Assembly (NCBI GenBank): GCA_023443515.1
Contig: JAEZUC010000097.1
Coordinates: 1 to 64,000, forward strand
DNA: 64,000 bases
Reading direction: 5' to 3'
DNA from: Bacillota bacterium
GTDB taxonomy: Bacteria > Bacillota > Clostridia > Acetivibrionales > DSM-1351
The notes under the pieces were generated by a model. It searched no databases. It was not told where the DNA came from and worked only from the letters and a program-made list of their open reading frames with translations. Of this stretch, positions 17,619 through 26,615 are shown in pieces. Every line of letters begins with the position of its first letter. Within the stretch, counting starts at the first letter, position 1. The position numbers and the translations under genes are program-made.

Positions 17619-18528
17619 TATTATTCACCAACTTTACAAATATATCTTCCAAAGAAGGTTCTATGATTTCGAGTCGCCTAATTATAGCTGACTCATTTGC
17701 AAGCATTCTTTGGACTTTTATACACATAACATCTTGTTCATTACCCTTTAAAATAAGTCTGTTTTGGTCAACGCTTATTTGACAATCAGGTAATTCCTCC
17801 CTAATTAAACCTATTAATGTCTCAGGTACTGAATCAAATTCCAATAGGAGTTTTTTTATTGAAAATTTTTTCCTCAATTCTTCTTTTTCAGCTTCAACAA
17901 TCATCTTCCCTTTATTAATAATTCCGATTGTGTCACATATTCTGTCTGCATCTTCCAATATATGTGTTGAAAATAATACAGTAGTATTTTTACTGACTGA
18001 AAGAATCAAGTCAAAAATATCCTTCCTTCCAATTGGATCCAACGCCGCAGAAGGTTCATCTAAAATTACAACTTTAGGTGAGCCAAGCAATGCCTGAGCA
18101 ACACCTAGGCGCTGCTTCATGCCTCTTGAAAACCCTCCTGCTCTGCTTTTTTCGTTATATAATCCAACCAGTTGCAAAACTTCATCAACTTTAGATTTTA
18201 GTTTTTGTCCTCTAAATCCACACAATTCACCCATAAAAATCAAAAAACTTCTGGCATTCATATTTTGAGGGAATTCCGGACAGTCATGCACATACCCTAT
18301 TAAATGACTATACTGCTTTCCAAAAATTATCTCTTCCCCAAATATATTAATAGTCCCAGAAGTTGGTTTTGCAAGGCCGGCCAGCATCTTTAAAGTTGTT
18401 GTCTTGCCTGCACCATTTGGGCCCAGAAACCCATAAATTTTGCCACTATTTACAGTCATGTTAAGACTATTTACCGCTATTTTTTCACCAAATTTTTTAA
18501 AAACATCAGTACATTCAATTGCATTCAT
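17611..18528 (-). CDS. ABC transporter ATP-binding protein
   Basis: A roughly 305-aa ATPase. Walker A is GPNGAGKTT, the signature is FSRGMKQRL and Walker B is VVILDEPSAALDP, followed by STHILEDADRICD. The C-terminal 80 residues are the usual extra domain of the drug and peptide exporter subgroup. The preferred start is the ATG at 18528, because an upstream in-frame ATG at 18540 abuts the AAAGGA ribosome site with no spacing. It pairs with the adjacent permease for export of the product or for self-protection. Confidence 0.87.
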   Translation of the reverse strand: MNAIECTDVFKKFGEKIAVNSLNMTVNSGKIYGFLGPNGAGKTTTLKMLAGLAKPTSGTINIFGEEIIFGKQYSHLIGYVHDCPEFPQNMNARSFLIFMGELCGFRGQKLKSKVDEVLQLVGLYNEKSRAGGFSRGMKQRLGVAQALLGSPKVVILDEPSAALDPIGRKDIFDLILSVSKNTTVLFSTHILEDADRICDTIGIINKGKMIVEAEKEELRKKFSIKKLLLEFDSVPETLIGLIREELPDCQISVDQNRLILKGNEQDVMCIKVQRMLANESAIIRRLEIIEPSLEDIFVKLVNNNE

Positions 18529-18558
18529 GTTTACATGCATTCCTTTCTCATCATCAGT

Positions 18559-18777
18559 TTAACCTTGCAACTTACGTTTACCAAATGATAAGTAAATAAT
18601 TGACCCAACACCACCGCTTAAAAAAATTATCAATATAATCCATATTACCTTACTACCGCGAATTTCACTGGCATCCCTTGGTATAATGTCTTTTAAACCA
18701 ATTATTATTAATGTTATTTGTAGCAACAATAGTACACCTATTACCGGTAATAGCTTTATAATAATATCATTTGACAC
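18559..18777 (-). CDS. PLDc_N-type two-helix membrane protein
   Basis: A 72-aa protein with two hydrophobic segments (IIIKLLPVIGVLLLLQITL and WIILIIFLSGGVGSIIYLSFG) and the charged linker DIIPRDASEIRGSKVIW, which matches the PLD-nuclease N-terminal membrane domain. The GTG start at 18777 follows AGGGGTGA with good spacing; an in-frame extension to 18813 has no ribosome site. Such proteins often precede ABC-2 pairs in bacteriocin loci, where they act in immunity or transport. No enzyme domain is attached. Confidence 0.75.
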   Translation of the reverse strand: MSNDIIIKLLPVIGVLLLLQITLIIIGLKDIIPRDASEIRGSKVIWIILIIFLSGGVGSIIYLSFGKRKLQG

Positions 18778-18866
18778 AAAATCACCCCTTACAATTATTT
18801 TAGCTTTTAACAACTTTTCTTTTAAAGTAAGTACTAATCTTCCCTCTAAATTAATTCTCTTAAAGC

Positions 18867-18923
18867 TTATGTACTTCCGTTTAGATTAATAACAGTTAGT
18901 TTGGTTCCACTAATACAATACAT
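18867..18923 (-). pseudogene. Possible decayed third precursor leader
   Basis: An 18-codon frame without a ribosome site. It contains the residues TVINL followed by NGST and a stop, against TVINLTGRED in the precursor just upstream. At the DNA level ACTGTTATTAATCTAA differs by one base from the same stretch of precursor 2. The similarity is short, so a vestige of a duplicated precursor gene is only a possibility; chance is the alternative. Confidence 0.25.
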
Positions 18924-18932
18924 ACATTAGTC

Positions 18933-19064
18933 TTATGGCCAAACTGCTACTGGTCCAACTACCCATCCCCAAACTGCGCCAATGCCTATACCAACAAGGC
19001 ATCCAGCTTCGTCCTCCCTACCTGTTAGATTGATAACAGTAGGTGCTTGATAAGCTTTTTTCAT
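18933..19064 (-). CDS. RiPP precursor peptide 2 (43 aa)
   Basis: A 43-aa peptide with an AAGGAGTGATT ribosome site upstream of ATG. The leader starts MKKAYQAPTVINL and carries the YxxP element (Tyr5-Pro8) and Gly15 found in leaders read by PqqD-like recognition domains. It runs to EAG near residue 21. The core after that has a single Cys (Cys22), is otherwise built of Gly, Ala, Val, Ile, Leu, Trp and Pro, and ends VGPVAVWP. Trp occurs at 32, 34 and 42. There is no Ser or Thr in the core. It is homologous to the peptide encoded 30 bases upstream (MKKAY, PT, EAG, WGW, GP). Genes for two M16 peptidases and RRE-bearing radical SAM enzymes surround it. Cleavage near EAG is inferred. Confidence 0.85.
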   Translation of the reverse strand: MKKAYQAPTVINLTGREDEAGCLVGIGIGAVWGWVVGPVAVWP

Positions 19065-19094
19065 AGATAATCACTCCTTTTTACTAATTAATCA

Positions 19095-19223
19095 CTATGG
19101 ATTCCATCCCCAAGCAGGCCCAATACCTATTACCCAAACTGCTACACCGCCTAGTAATCCACCAGCTTCATTTTCATAACCTACAATCCTAACAATTGTT
19201 GGTGACTTGTATGCCTTCTTCAT
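19095..19223 (-). CDS. RiPP precursor peptide 1 (42 aa)
   Basis: A 42-aa peptide behind a near-perfect AGGAGGTGATT ribosome site. The leader starts MKKAYKSPTIVRIVG, with YxxP at residues 5-8 and Gly15, and reaches EAG at 19-21. The core contains the stretch VAVWVIGIGPAWGWNP and has no Cys, Ser, Thr, Lys, Arg or His; Trp lies at 30, 38 and 40. Thioether, lanthionine and azole chemistry are therefore impossible in this core. Modification would have to target unactivated C-H bonds or Trp side chains, which fits the many radical SAM enzymes. The start lies 28 bases after the M16 peptidase gene. It is the first of two tandem related precursors. Confidence 0.87.
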   Translation of the reverse strand: MKKAYKSPTIVRIVGYENEAGGLLGGVAVWVIGIGPAWGWNP

Positions 19224-19251
19224 ATAATCACCTCCTTTTTGCACAGGAAGA

Positions 19252-20466
19252 TTAGTCATACTTTTGGGTATAATTCACTACTGCAACATTCCCTTCAAGT
19301 CTTATGCTCTGTAATAAATTTGCAACAATACCGGGATTTACTACATCAATCAAGTGTAAATATGTACCATAATCAATTTTGTTATTTAAGAGCCATGCTA
19401 CCAGCTGAGCCAAGTCAACATTATTTCTGCTTCTGCGCGAAATCCGTTTCTTCATCTTATCTTTACAATAGTCATAAAACTCTCTATCACGTGAATCTAA
19501 AATATCTTTAGCACAATCTAATATTTCAGTAACCTTTTCTAAATTAATTTTCTGATTTACAATACAATAAAAGAAATTAAAATCTCTTCCAAACGTATAA
19601 TTAAATTCATTTATCTTATAACCACTTTTAATTTCTATTTCATCGGTTATTACCTCAAAAAGTAATTCAATGGTGTTTTTTATCAAAATATTTTTTATCG
19701 GACTGCTATATTTAAAATCCTGTTTAACCCCAATAATACTGGTTAAATAGTTTGACGGAATTTCTGAGATTTTATCATTGTTATTTTCATAGCTTGTACC
19801 AATTTTGTGTCTCTTTAAAGTAAACTTGTTCCTATTTATTAAAAATTCGTTTTCTAAAAAAAACTCCATTTTTTCGTAATCAATATTTCCTACCATACAA
19901 ACAGAAATTAGATCAGGTACATAAAAATAATCTTTTATTGATAGAATTTCTTCGTTGGTAATTCCATGTACGCTTTGTATGGATCCTACAACTTCATTTG
20001 ATACAGCATGGTTTTCATATAACATCTTCCTTAATTCATGTAGACCTTTTATCCTATAATTACTTTCCCTTTGAAGTAATTCATTTATGACAGAACTTTT
20101 TATGTTTTCAAGAACAGGTCTACAATCTTCTATTAAAATAGCTTCACAAAATGCTCTCATTACATCAATGTAATTGTTCTTATTGCATATAAACTTATAA
20201 TAAGTACCTGATAGATTTGTATATGCAAAACATTCATACCCGGATTTTAGAAGGGGGTTATTTAGTATATTGTTATGTACTATATGTTCAATAAAATGAG
20301 CTGCGCCTGAAGGGATATTGACAAGGGTTTCTGAATTTTTCCATAGTCCTCCGTCACCTGAGCCAAAATTAACCCATATACATATTGATACAAGATAATC
20401 ATTCAGATTAGGTATAATTTGATATACCAGCCCATCACTCCTAACCTTCTTGCCACTAATCTGCAA
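19252..20466 (-). CDS. M16 family zinc peptidase, catalytic subunit
   Basis: A 404-aa M16B-type peptidase with the inverted zinc motif HXXEH in AAHFIEHIVH (His57, Glu60, His61) and a downstream acidic helix (VINELLQRES) for the third ligand. The preceding gene encodes a homologue without the motif, so the pair should form the usual active/inactive heterodimer. It lies directly upstream of the two precursor genes, so leader removal is the probable job, as proposed for PqqF-type proteins. Translation appears to start at TTG with GGGGG seven bases upstream. Confidence 0.85.
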   Translation of the reverse strand: MQISGKKVRSDGLVYQIIPNLNDYLVSICIWVNFGSGDGGLWKNSETLVNIPSGAAHFIEHIVHNNILNNPLLKSGYECFAYTNLSGTYYKFICNKNNYIDVMRAFCEAILIEDCRPVLENIKSSVINELLQRESNYRIKGLHELRKMLYENHAVSNEVVGSIQSVHGITNEEILSIKDYFYVPDLISVCMVGNIDYEKMEFFLENEFLINRNKFTLKRHKIGTSYENNNDKISEIPSNYLTSIIGVKQDFKYSSPIKNILIKNTIELLFEVITDEIEIKSGYKINEFNYTFGRDFNFFYCIVNQKINLEKVTEILDCAKDILDSRDREFYDYCKDKMKKRISRRSRNNVDLAQLVAWLLNNKIDYGTYLHLIDVVNPGIVANLLQSIRLEGNVAVVNYTQKYD

Positions 20467-20487
20467 TATAATTCCCCCATTTATACA

Positions 20488-21714
20488 TTAAATATTACCT
20501 TTACTCCAATAAAGTACTTTTGGTTTAAGGTTAACAGCAATGTATGATACATCTTCAGGTCTAACACTGTTTAACCCGTTTAACCATTGATCTATTCCGC
20601 CAACAAACGAACAAATCTGACATTCCAAATCAAACCTCATATGCATATAAATATTACTATTTATTCCTCTAATAAATTTAATAGATAGCGCTTCAATAAC
20701 TATTTTCAGCTCATCCATGTCAATTTCTTCGACCTTTAATCTATCTATTTCTTCGTTTATTATTTGGCCCGCAGCTATCACATTTTTGGGATTACACCCT
20801 AACAAAATCCAAAAATCTCCATGAATCCAATCAAGGGCTGAGAAAGCGTAATATGCTAATCCAGATTCATGAAAGCGTTTTGTTAATCTGGATTGCGGTA
20901 GAGAACCCATTATGCCGTCAAATACACAAAATGCAGGCCATCTTGTATACACTAAATTTTCAGGTATTTGATATGAATAAATTAAGTAATCCTGTTCACC
21001 TATATGGTTACCTTCAATTTCTTTATATGCTTCCATACTTTGAAATGTAAAAGTAGTATTATTCGTTAAATCATTTGCCGGTAATTTTAAATATTCTTTA
21101 GCATTATTGCATATAGCTTCATTATTTAATGCACCTGATATATATATATCTATAGTAATTCTTTTAAATAATCCTTCTAGATACTCTTTTATAACAACAC
21201 AATCATTATATTTATTAATATCAGTATGACCGCTTAAGGGTAAAATCCCGCAAGGACAACCAATATGTACTTCGTCCTGAACTTTCTTCAACCCCATTGT
21301 AAGAGGCTCTTTTAAACTCTCACTTACTTGATAGTTTAAAGCGGCAATAGCTTCATTGATAAAATCAATCGATAAAGTCCAGTTCATACTAAAGAAGTCA
21401 GTCAAGGTTTCAAAGAAATCCTTAAACATATTAATTGACTCTTGTCCATTATCTGATATAAGCGCATTTGATTGTAGAACATGAACATCTCGAACTCTGA
21501 ATACATTTGCTGTTAATTCTTCAACCTTAAATGTATTACAAAACGTATCCATAGGGACACAGTAATTGAGAAAGTAAGGTACTAACGCTGAGATTTCAGA
21601 TTTATCTGCAAACTTATCACGAATAAATACTCCTATGGTAGTAAATTCCTTTTCATCATTATTCATAAAATGCAGTTTTATTCTATTTGTAATTTCAAAG
21701 CATGTAAAATCCAT
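20488..21714 (-). CDS. M16 family peptidase-like protein, non-catalytic subunit
   Basis: A 408-aa protein from the ATG at 21714 with GAGGTG upstream. It shares the M16 fold pattern with the next gene, including TRWPAFCVFDGIMGSLPQSRLTKRFHESGLAYYAFSALD in the second half (given here as a region, residues about 280-320), typical of the substrate-binding half. At the place of HXXEH it reads SALVPYFLNYCVP, so it cannot bind zinc. It probably forms the closed chamber with the catalytic partner and helps to bind the peptide leader. Confidence 0.82.
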   Translation of the reverse strand: MDFTCFEITNRIKLHFMNNDEKEFTTIGVFIRDKFADKSEISALVPYFLNYCVPMDTFCNTFKVEELTANVFRVRDVHVLQSNALISDNGQESINMFKDFFETLTDFFSMNWTLSIDFINEAIAALNYQVSESLKEPLTMGLKKVQDEVHIGCPCGILPLSGHTDINKYNDCVVIKEYLEGLFKRITIDIYISGALNNEAICNNAKEYLKLPANDLTNNTTFTFQSMEAYKEIEGNHIGEQDYLIYSYQIPENLVYTRWPAFCVFDGIMGSLPQSRLTKRFHESGLAYYAFSALDWIHGDFWILLGCNPKNVIAAGQIINEEIDRLKVEEIDMDELKIVIEALSIKFIRGINSNIYMHMRFDLECQICSFVGGIDQWLNGLNSVRPEDVSYIAVNLKPKVLYWSKGNI

Positions 21715-21724
21715 TACTTGCACC

Positions 21725-23347
21725 TCATATGTTAATGTTCTCGTAGTACCTATTTATTTTCTTATTGATAGGTATCCATGCCATAGCAATTGAAAAACAA
21801 ATGCTGGCAAACAATATTACATACTTTACATACTCCGGAATACCTAGTAGGGAAAGTACATAATACAATGTACTAAAAATTAGAAGAATGCCCATAACTA
21901 TCAGCATTTGATTACCCACAGTAGGGTTTCCGTTTAAAGCTTGCTGGGGACTTGTCCATTTTATTATAGGTCTTAAAAAGTCTAAAGCTGTTGACAATAA
22001 ATTGATTAATACTGCCAGTAACACAACCATTACCAGTATCCCGGTTACATTTTTACAAGGTATGTCGGCTATTAAAACTATAGAAAAAGATAGAACAATA
22101 GATATCAAGGAGATAAAAATGTTTAGAAAATACTTTGCTAAAAATTGATCCTTATATTTTACCGGAATCATTTTTGATATATAGAAGTATTTCCCTTCCC
22201 GTGATATCGATGTAGGAATAATTACATTAATTGTGGCCATTGCAACTATTAGGCCAATAATTGCTAAATCTGTATAATGAAACGAGCTAACCGAATTGTA
22301 GATGCTTTCTTTACTTTTTATTCCCACAGCTACTATTCCCGTAAATGCAGTTATACCTGTAGCTATAGGGGGAATCAGTATTCCCTGTATTAATTGAGAT
22401 ATAAAAAATGGCGTATCTTTCAAAACCCACATTTCTTTCCTGAATAGCCACACTTTTATATTCGCGTTTGATAAGGGTTCCTTATTTATTTTTATGTTAC
22501 TATCGTTATTTATTGTATCCAATGAAACATATGCTTTTGAATATAGAACAGTATTAAGTATATGGAGTAAAACCACTACCAGAATTAGCCCTAAAATTAC
22601 AAATCCAATATATCCTGATTCCAACAAACTAGTGAAAACAGAGACAATAAAAATTCTAGAAGCCATCTTTTCTATAACTAAAACAGATTGCATCATAAAT
22701 TCGGGATCATTCCGTGATAATAGAGGAATTACTGCAGTTTGTATAAATACTAATAATCCGACAATAAGTATATATACTAAAATAGAAAATATTGAAGTTA
22801 TATACCCTTTCCACATTACAAACTTCTCTAATTGAAATATCAAGAAAATAATTAATCCCAATACACTTATAATAATAAATGACGCAATAAATAGAAGTAA
22901 AATCCCCAGTATTATCTGAATTATGCTTAATGTACCTGTAATTCCGCCTATTATGATAGCCGGTATACTGGGTAAAACAGATATTGGCAGAATTCTGATT
23001 ATACATATATTTAATCTGGCCATTGAAATTTCATATTTTGTTACCGGCAAGCTACCAAACATTTGAATATCTTTGTTTTGATACATATTTGAGAAAAAAG
23101 TTGGTATGCATAAAAATGTAGTTAGTATAATTTGAACAAATAAAGCTGTTTGAAATAATAAATCAGCTCCAGAATAAGTACAAATTGAATAATATAAATA
23201 TGAAATTTGAGATAACAATATCAATAAAGAAAACGTAACCCCAACCCAAGATACGACAAGTGTACTTTTTTTCGTATTGCTATCAAATATTCCAATTGTC
23301 CCTTTGAATAGCAATTTGGTAAGCCCCAGAATATTTAATGATTTCAT
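21725..23347 (-). CDS. Large ABC transporter permease
   Basis: A 540-aa integral membrane protein with about twelve hydrophobic segments, beginning with a long cytoplasmic lead and ILLSQISYLYYSI. The arrangement fits the double-length ABC-2 permeases found in peptide clusters. The start codon overlaps the stop of the adjacent ATPase gene, showing strict coupling. It is the second transporter in the cluster and is encoded just before the M16 pair, so it may export the processed product or carry the peptide to the peptidases. The direction of transport is not visible from sequence. Confidence 0.8.
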   Translation of the reverse strand: MKSLNILGLTKLLFKGTIGIFDSNTKKSTLVVSWVGVTFSLLILLSQISYLYYSICTYSGADLLFQTALFVQIILTTFLCIPTFFSNMYQNKDIQMFGSLPVTKYEISMARLNICIIRILPISVLPSIPAIIIGGITGTLSIIQIILGILLLFIASFIIISVLGLIIFLIFQLEKFVMWKGYITSIFSILVYILIVGLLVFIQTAVIPLLSRNDPEFMMQSVLVIEKMASRIFIVSVFTSLLESGYIGFVILGLILVVVLLHILNTVLYSKAYVSLDTINNDSNIKINKEPLSNANIKVWLFRKEMWVLKDTPFFISQLIQGILIPPIATGITAFTGIVAVGIKSKESIYNSVSSFHYTDLAIIGLIVAMATINVIIPTSISREGKYFYISKMIPVKYKDQFLAKYFLNIFISLISIVLSFSIVLIADIPCKNVTGILVMVVLLAVLINLLSTALDFLRPIIKWTSPQQALNGNPTVGNQMLIVMGILLIFSTLYYVLSLLGIPEYVKYVILFASICFSIAMAWIPINKKINRYYENINI

Positions 23348-24057
23348 TATTTAATCAACTCCATAAAATAAGATTCAAGACTTATATTCTTTTTCTGAAC
23401 ATCGCTCATATTATCAACAGTTAATATGCAACCTTGTTTTATTACTGCAAAACGATCACATAATTTTTCTGCAACATCAAGTAAATGTGTTGAAAAAAAT
23501 ATTGTACCACCTTGTTCTGCATGTTGACGCATAACTTCCTTCAACAAAAATGTTGCTTTTGGGTCAAGTCCCTGTAGAGGTTCATCAAATATTAATATGG
23601 AAGGATTATATATAAGTCCACCAAGTAGAGACAGCTTGTGTTTCATACCAAATGAATATGTACCAACCTTATTGTAAAGAGCATCGGTTAATTCAAATTT
23701 ATCTGCCAACTCACTTATTTTATTCTTGAGCTGTGTGGTGGGAACTTTATATATTGCTCCCATAAAATGAAGCCAATCTATGCCTCTAATTTTATTATAT
23801 ATCTCAGGTGTATCAGGTATCAGAGCAAATTGTCGCTTTGCTTCGTCTGTATTTTTAGCAAGATCTATGTTGTTTAAATAAATGTCTCCTTTATCAGCCT
23901 TTAAAATTCCTGTGATTATCCTAATAAGAGTAGTTTTTCCAGCACCATTTTGACCTATAAATCCAAAAATCTCACCAGATTTTACTTCCAAGGACACATC
24001 ATTTAAAGCCATATCTTTTTTATTATAAGATTTGCTCACAGAGTGTATACTAATCAT
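23347..24057 (-). CDS. ABC transporter ATP-binding protein
   Basis: A 236-aa ATPase with Walker A GQNGAGKTTL, signature YSFGMKHKLSLLGG and Walker B ILIFDEPLQGLDP, then FFSTHLLDVAEKLCD. It is shorter than the other cluster ATPase (17611-18528) and lacks its C-terminal extension. Its stop codon overlaps the start of the large permease gene. It supplies energy for that permease. Confidence 0.88.
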   Translation of the reverse strand: MISIHSVSKSYNKKDMALNDVSLEVKSGEIFGFIGQNGAGKTTLIRIITGILKADKGDIYLNNIDLAKNTDEAKRQFALIPDTPEIYNKIRGIDWLHFMGAIYKVPTTQLKNKISELADKFELTDALYNKVGTYSFGMKHKLSLLGGLIYNPSILIFDEPLQGLDPKATFLLKEVMRQHAEQGGTIFFSTHLLDVAEKLCDRFAVIKQGCILTVDNMSDVQKKNISLESYFMELIK

Positions 24058-24086
24058 AATTTGCCCCTCCTATACATACATTCTCT

Positions 24087-26150
24087 TTAGTTTAAGTTAC
24101 CATTTGTATACTGTAATTCCCACATTTTAATGTACTTCTTTCGTTTAAGATTTTCAATTGTTTTAAAAAACAAATCCTTCTTCTCATTATCCTTAAAGTC
24201 CTTTGTTTCGTGAGAAACAAATTTGTATATAAGGTCTTCCGAATTCCAACGGGTATTGCAAGCGTTCAAAATAATATACTCATCTTCTGAAATCTCCGCT
24301 ACTTCCTGTTTATCGTTAGTTATTTTAAAAACTAAATAGTTTTCTCTTTTCTTGATTTCAATAGCTGGTATCATTTTATAAGCGTCTAAAATGTCATAAC
24401 TAAATTTTGAAACAAAGACCCCTTCTTCAATCATTATCCACATACTATTGCTACATAAATATAATTTATTTGCATTTTGAGTATTTAAATAATTGTATGC
24501 GTATGCTCTCAAGCCAAATTCTACAAATCTAATAACATTCGCAACTAAAGAGTTCTCTGTGAATTCTTTAACGGCATACAAATAGAAGTATTCAACAAGT
24601 TTTAAACCTAATAAATTTTCGTGGTCAAAATTTTCAAACTCATAACTTTTAAATTCAACAGATTCATAAAATTTATCTATAAACTCCATAAAACTATCAA
24701 TTGATTCAAAACATTTATATATAATACTAAACAGTTCCTTAAAGCATATTCTCAATGTTGCGTCTTTTGTCAGTATTTTATCAATCTCTTCTTGGCGTCT
24801 GCTGTTTATAGAATGAACGTTATGTACCATGATATTTCTTCTGGAATTTTGACCAAATTCTAAATGTTCCTTTAAACTATTAACTTTTAAATCAACATTA
24901 AAATCTTCAGGCCTAATATAAATAGGCGACCCCGGATCAGTTGAATATCTTAAATATTGGGCCTCAACAAGGGTTGGATACTTGATGTTTAATTCCCAGC
25001 ATAAACTTCTGGTTTTTTGTACTGTCTGTTCAGTATCACCGGGTAAGAAATATCCAAAGAATACCTGTACATGAATTTTTTCCTTTACCAACTTTTCTAT
25101 TGTATTAGTGAGTTCATTATTACTGAAATAAAATCCCCTGTTGCTCCGTCTTAGGTTTTCATCTGAAGTTTCAGGTGATAATTCAATAATAATATTATCA
25201 CTTGTCTTTTTTAGTTCCTGTATTGCTTCATCACTTATTAATGCCCATACCCCTATTGATAAAGCTATATCCAGTTCTTCCTTCTGAATTTGCTTCAAGA
25301 GTGATAAAAACGTATGCGATTTTGGGAACGGATCAAAACAAAAATAAAAATTCTTATATCCATTTGATATAGCTTCTTTGATTGTTTCTATTATCACCTC
25401 ATCAGGAAATAATAAGCATTCCGAACGATTATTTATTATCTTCTGAGCCTCATAACCGCCACCGCAGTATGTACAGTTTACCTGGCAACCCCTTCCTACA
25501 GTCATGTAAAATGTTTTTATAGTATAGGGCTGCATTTTAATAAATGCATTTGGAAGCACAGTATTTAATTTATAATCGTATTCAACAAAACTGTAGTTGC
25601 ATAAATATTTGTGGTAACTTGCGAATGATATATTAGAAATATTCTCAACTTTGGCAATATAACTAAAATCATTTTCTACAGTTTTGCCATTGTCTCTCCA
25701 AGAATAATTCGGAATAGAACTAAATGTAGGTTTATCCTGCTGCAATGCTTTTGCTAATTCTAATAAAGGTATTTCTCCATCACCTCTGGAAATACCATCA
25801 ACAAATGGATAGCCATTAAGTATATCTTTGTAAAAATAGCTTGCAGTATACCCTCCAAAAACAATATGGATTTTAGGAAATTTCTGCTTAATTGTTTGAG
25901 CAATATTAAGTGCCTGACTTAGTTGCGGAAACCATTGTACCGAAAAGCCACAAAATAGTACTCTATCATCAATATACCTGTCAGGCAAAAAGGAGTCTTG
26001 GTAAAAATCCTCTTCAAGTCCAACATGTATAATTTCAGGTGAAAACCCGTTTTGATTTAAAAAATCAGCAATCCCCCATAGCCCTGCAGCTATTATGGAT
26101 ATCATTCTCTGTTCTCCGGGAGCATGAATAAATACTATCCTATTCTTCAT
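24087..26150 (-). CDS. B12-binding radical SAM protein with C-terminal RRE-like domain
   Basis: A 687-aa protein. Residues 1-150 form a B12-binding-like domain (LFCGFSVQWFPQLS, IVFGGYTASYFY, ISRGDGEIPLLELA). The radical SAM motif is VGRGCQVNCTYCGGG (Cys222, 226, 229). The middle part (about 430-590) is helical. The last 95 residues (KKRENYLVFKI, then EYIILNACNTRWNSEDLIYKF) resemble a PqqD/RRE winged helix. A recognition domain at the C-terminus of a B12 radical SAM is unusual and ties this enzyme directly to the leader peptides. C-methylation is the commonest activity of such enzymes on RiPPs; that is inference. Confidence 0.83.
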   Translation of the reverse strand: MKNRIVFIHAPGEQRMISIIAAGLWGIADFLNQNGFSPEIIHVGLEEDFYQDSFLPDRYIDDRVLFCGFSVQWFPQLSQALNIAQTIKQKFPKIHIVFGGYTASYFYKDILNGYPFVDGISRGDGEIPLLELAKALQQDKPTFSSIPNYSWRDNGKTVENDFSYIAKVENISNISFASYHKYLCNYSFVEYDYKLNTVLPNAFIKMQPYTIKTFYMTVGRGCQVNCTYCGGGYEAQKIINNRSECLLFPDEVIIETIKEAISNGYKNFYFCFDPFPKSHTFLSLLKQIQKEELDIALSIGVWALISDEAIQELKKTSDNIIIELSPETSDENLRRSNRGFYFSNNELTNTIEKLVKEKIHVQVFFGYFLPGDTEQTVQKTRSLCWELNIKYPTLVEAQYLRYSTDPGSPIYIRPEDFNVDLKVNSLKEHLEFGQNSRRNIMVHNVHSINSRRQEEIDKILTKDATLRICFKELFSIIYKCFESIDSFMEFIDKFYESVEFKSYEFENFDHENLLGLKLVEYFYLYAVKEFTENSLVANVIRFVEFGLRAYAYNYLNTQNANKLYLCSNSMWIMIEEGVFVSKFSYDILDAYKMIPAIEIKKRENYLVFKITNDKQEVAEISEDEYIILNACNTRWNSEDLIYKFVSHETKDFKDNEKKDLFFKTIENLKRKKYIKMWELQYTNGNLN

Positions 26151-26280
26151 TAATTATCCTTTCAGTTACCGTACTAAAAGTTTTTATAGTTCATATAATT
26201 GCAGATTGTAAGACCGTACTAGAATTATCAGAGTTGGCGGTTTAAATTTCAAATCACCAACCCTCAATTCTATACAAGAT

Positions 26281-26577
26281 TTAGTCTTTTAAAATTAAAA
26301 TAACACCATTTTTTTGCAAATATGCCAGCATAGAAAGCACATCCTTCTGAACCTGACTTTCTCCGGGAACATCATAATCTTCACAAATCTTCTTTACAAT
26401 ATCCTGAACCGTATGATATCCGTCGCTCAAAAGAAATACCTCGGCACCAACACTATTTAATACAGAAACCCCTCCATCACGTGGTGTTTGATATACAATA
26501 TATTCATTGTCTTCACCATCCAGACGATATTGAATAAAAGGTCTCTTTGGATAATCAGTTAATTCTATTTGTGCCAT
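26281..26577 (-). CDS. PqqD-like RiPP recognition element, stand-alone
   Basis: A 98-aa protein from the ATG at 26577 with GAGGTG upstream; a longer reading begins at a TTG within the ribosome site region. The fold pattern is that of PqqD: a three-stranded N-terminal part (IVYQTPRDGGVSVLN), then AEVFLLSDGYHTVQDIV and a wing-helix end (DVLSMLAYLQKNGVILIL). Such proteins hold the leader peptide and present it to the radical SAM enzyme encoded next door, which lacks its own RRE. A 130-base gap separates it from the B12 radical SAM gene. Confidence 0.82.
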   Translation of the reverse strand: MAQIELTDYPKRPFIQYRLDGEDNEYIVYQTPRDGGVSVLNSVGAEVFLLSDGYHTVQDIVKKICEDYDVPGESQVQKDVLSMLAYLQKNGVILILKD

Positions 26578-26615
26578 AATAAACACCTCATTCAACTAAT
26601 AATATTTGTAATTAT

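Noticed and set aside
18933..19223. Lasso peptide, lanthipeptide or sactipeptide assignment for the precursors
   Set aside because: The YxxP leader recalls lasso leaders, but there is no asparagine-synthetase-like cyclase gene, no LanM/LanB gene, and the cores lack the Ser, Thr, Cys or Asp/Glu patterns that those classes need.
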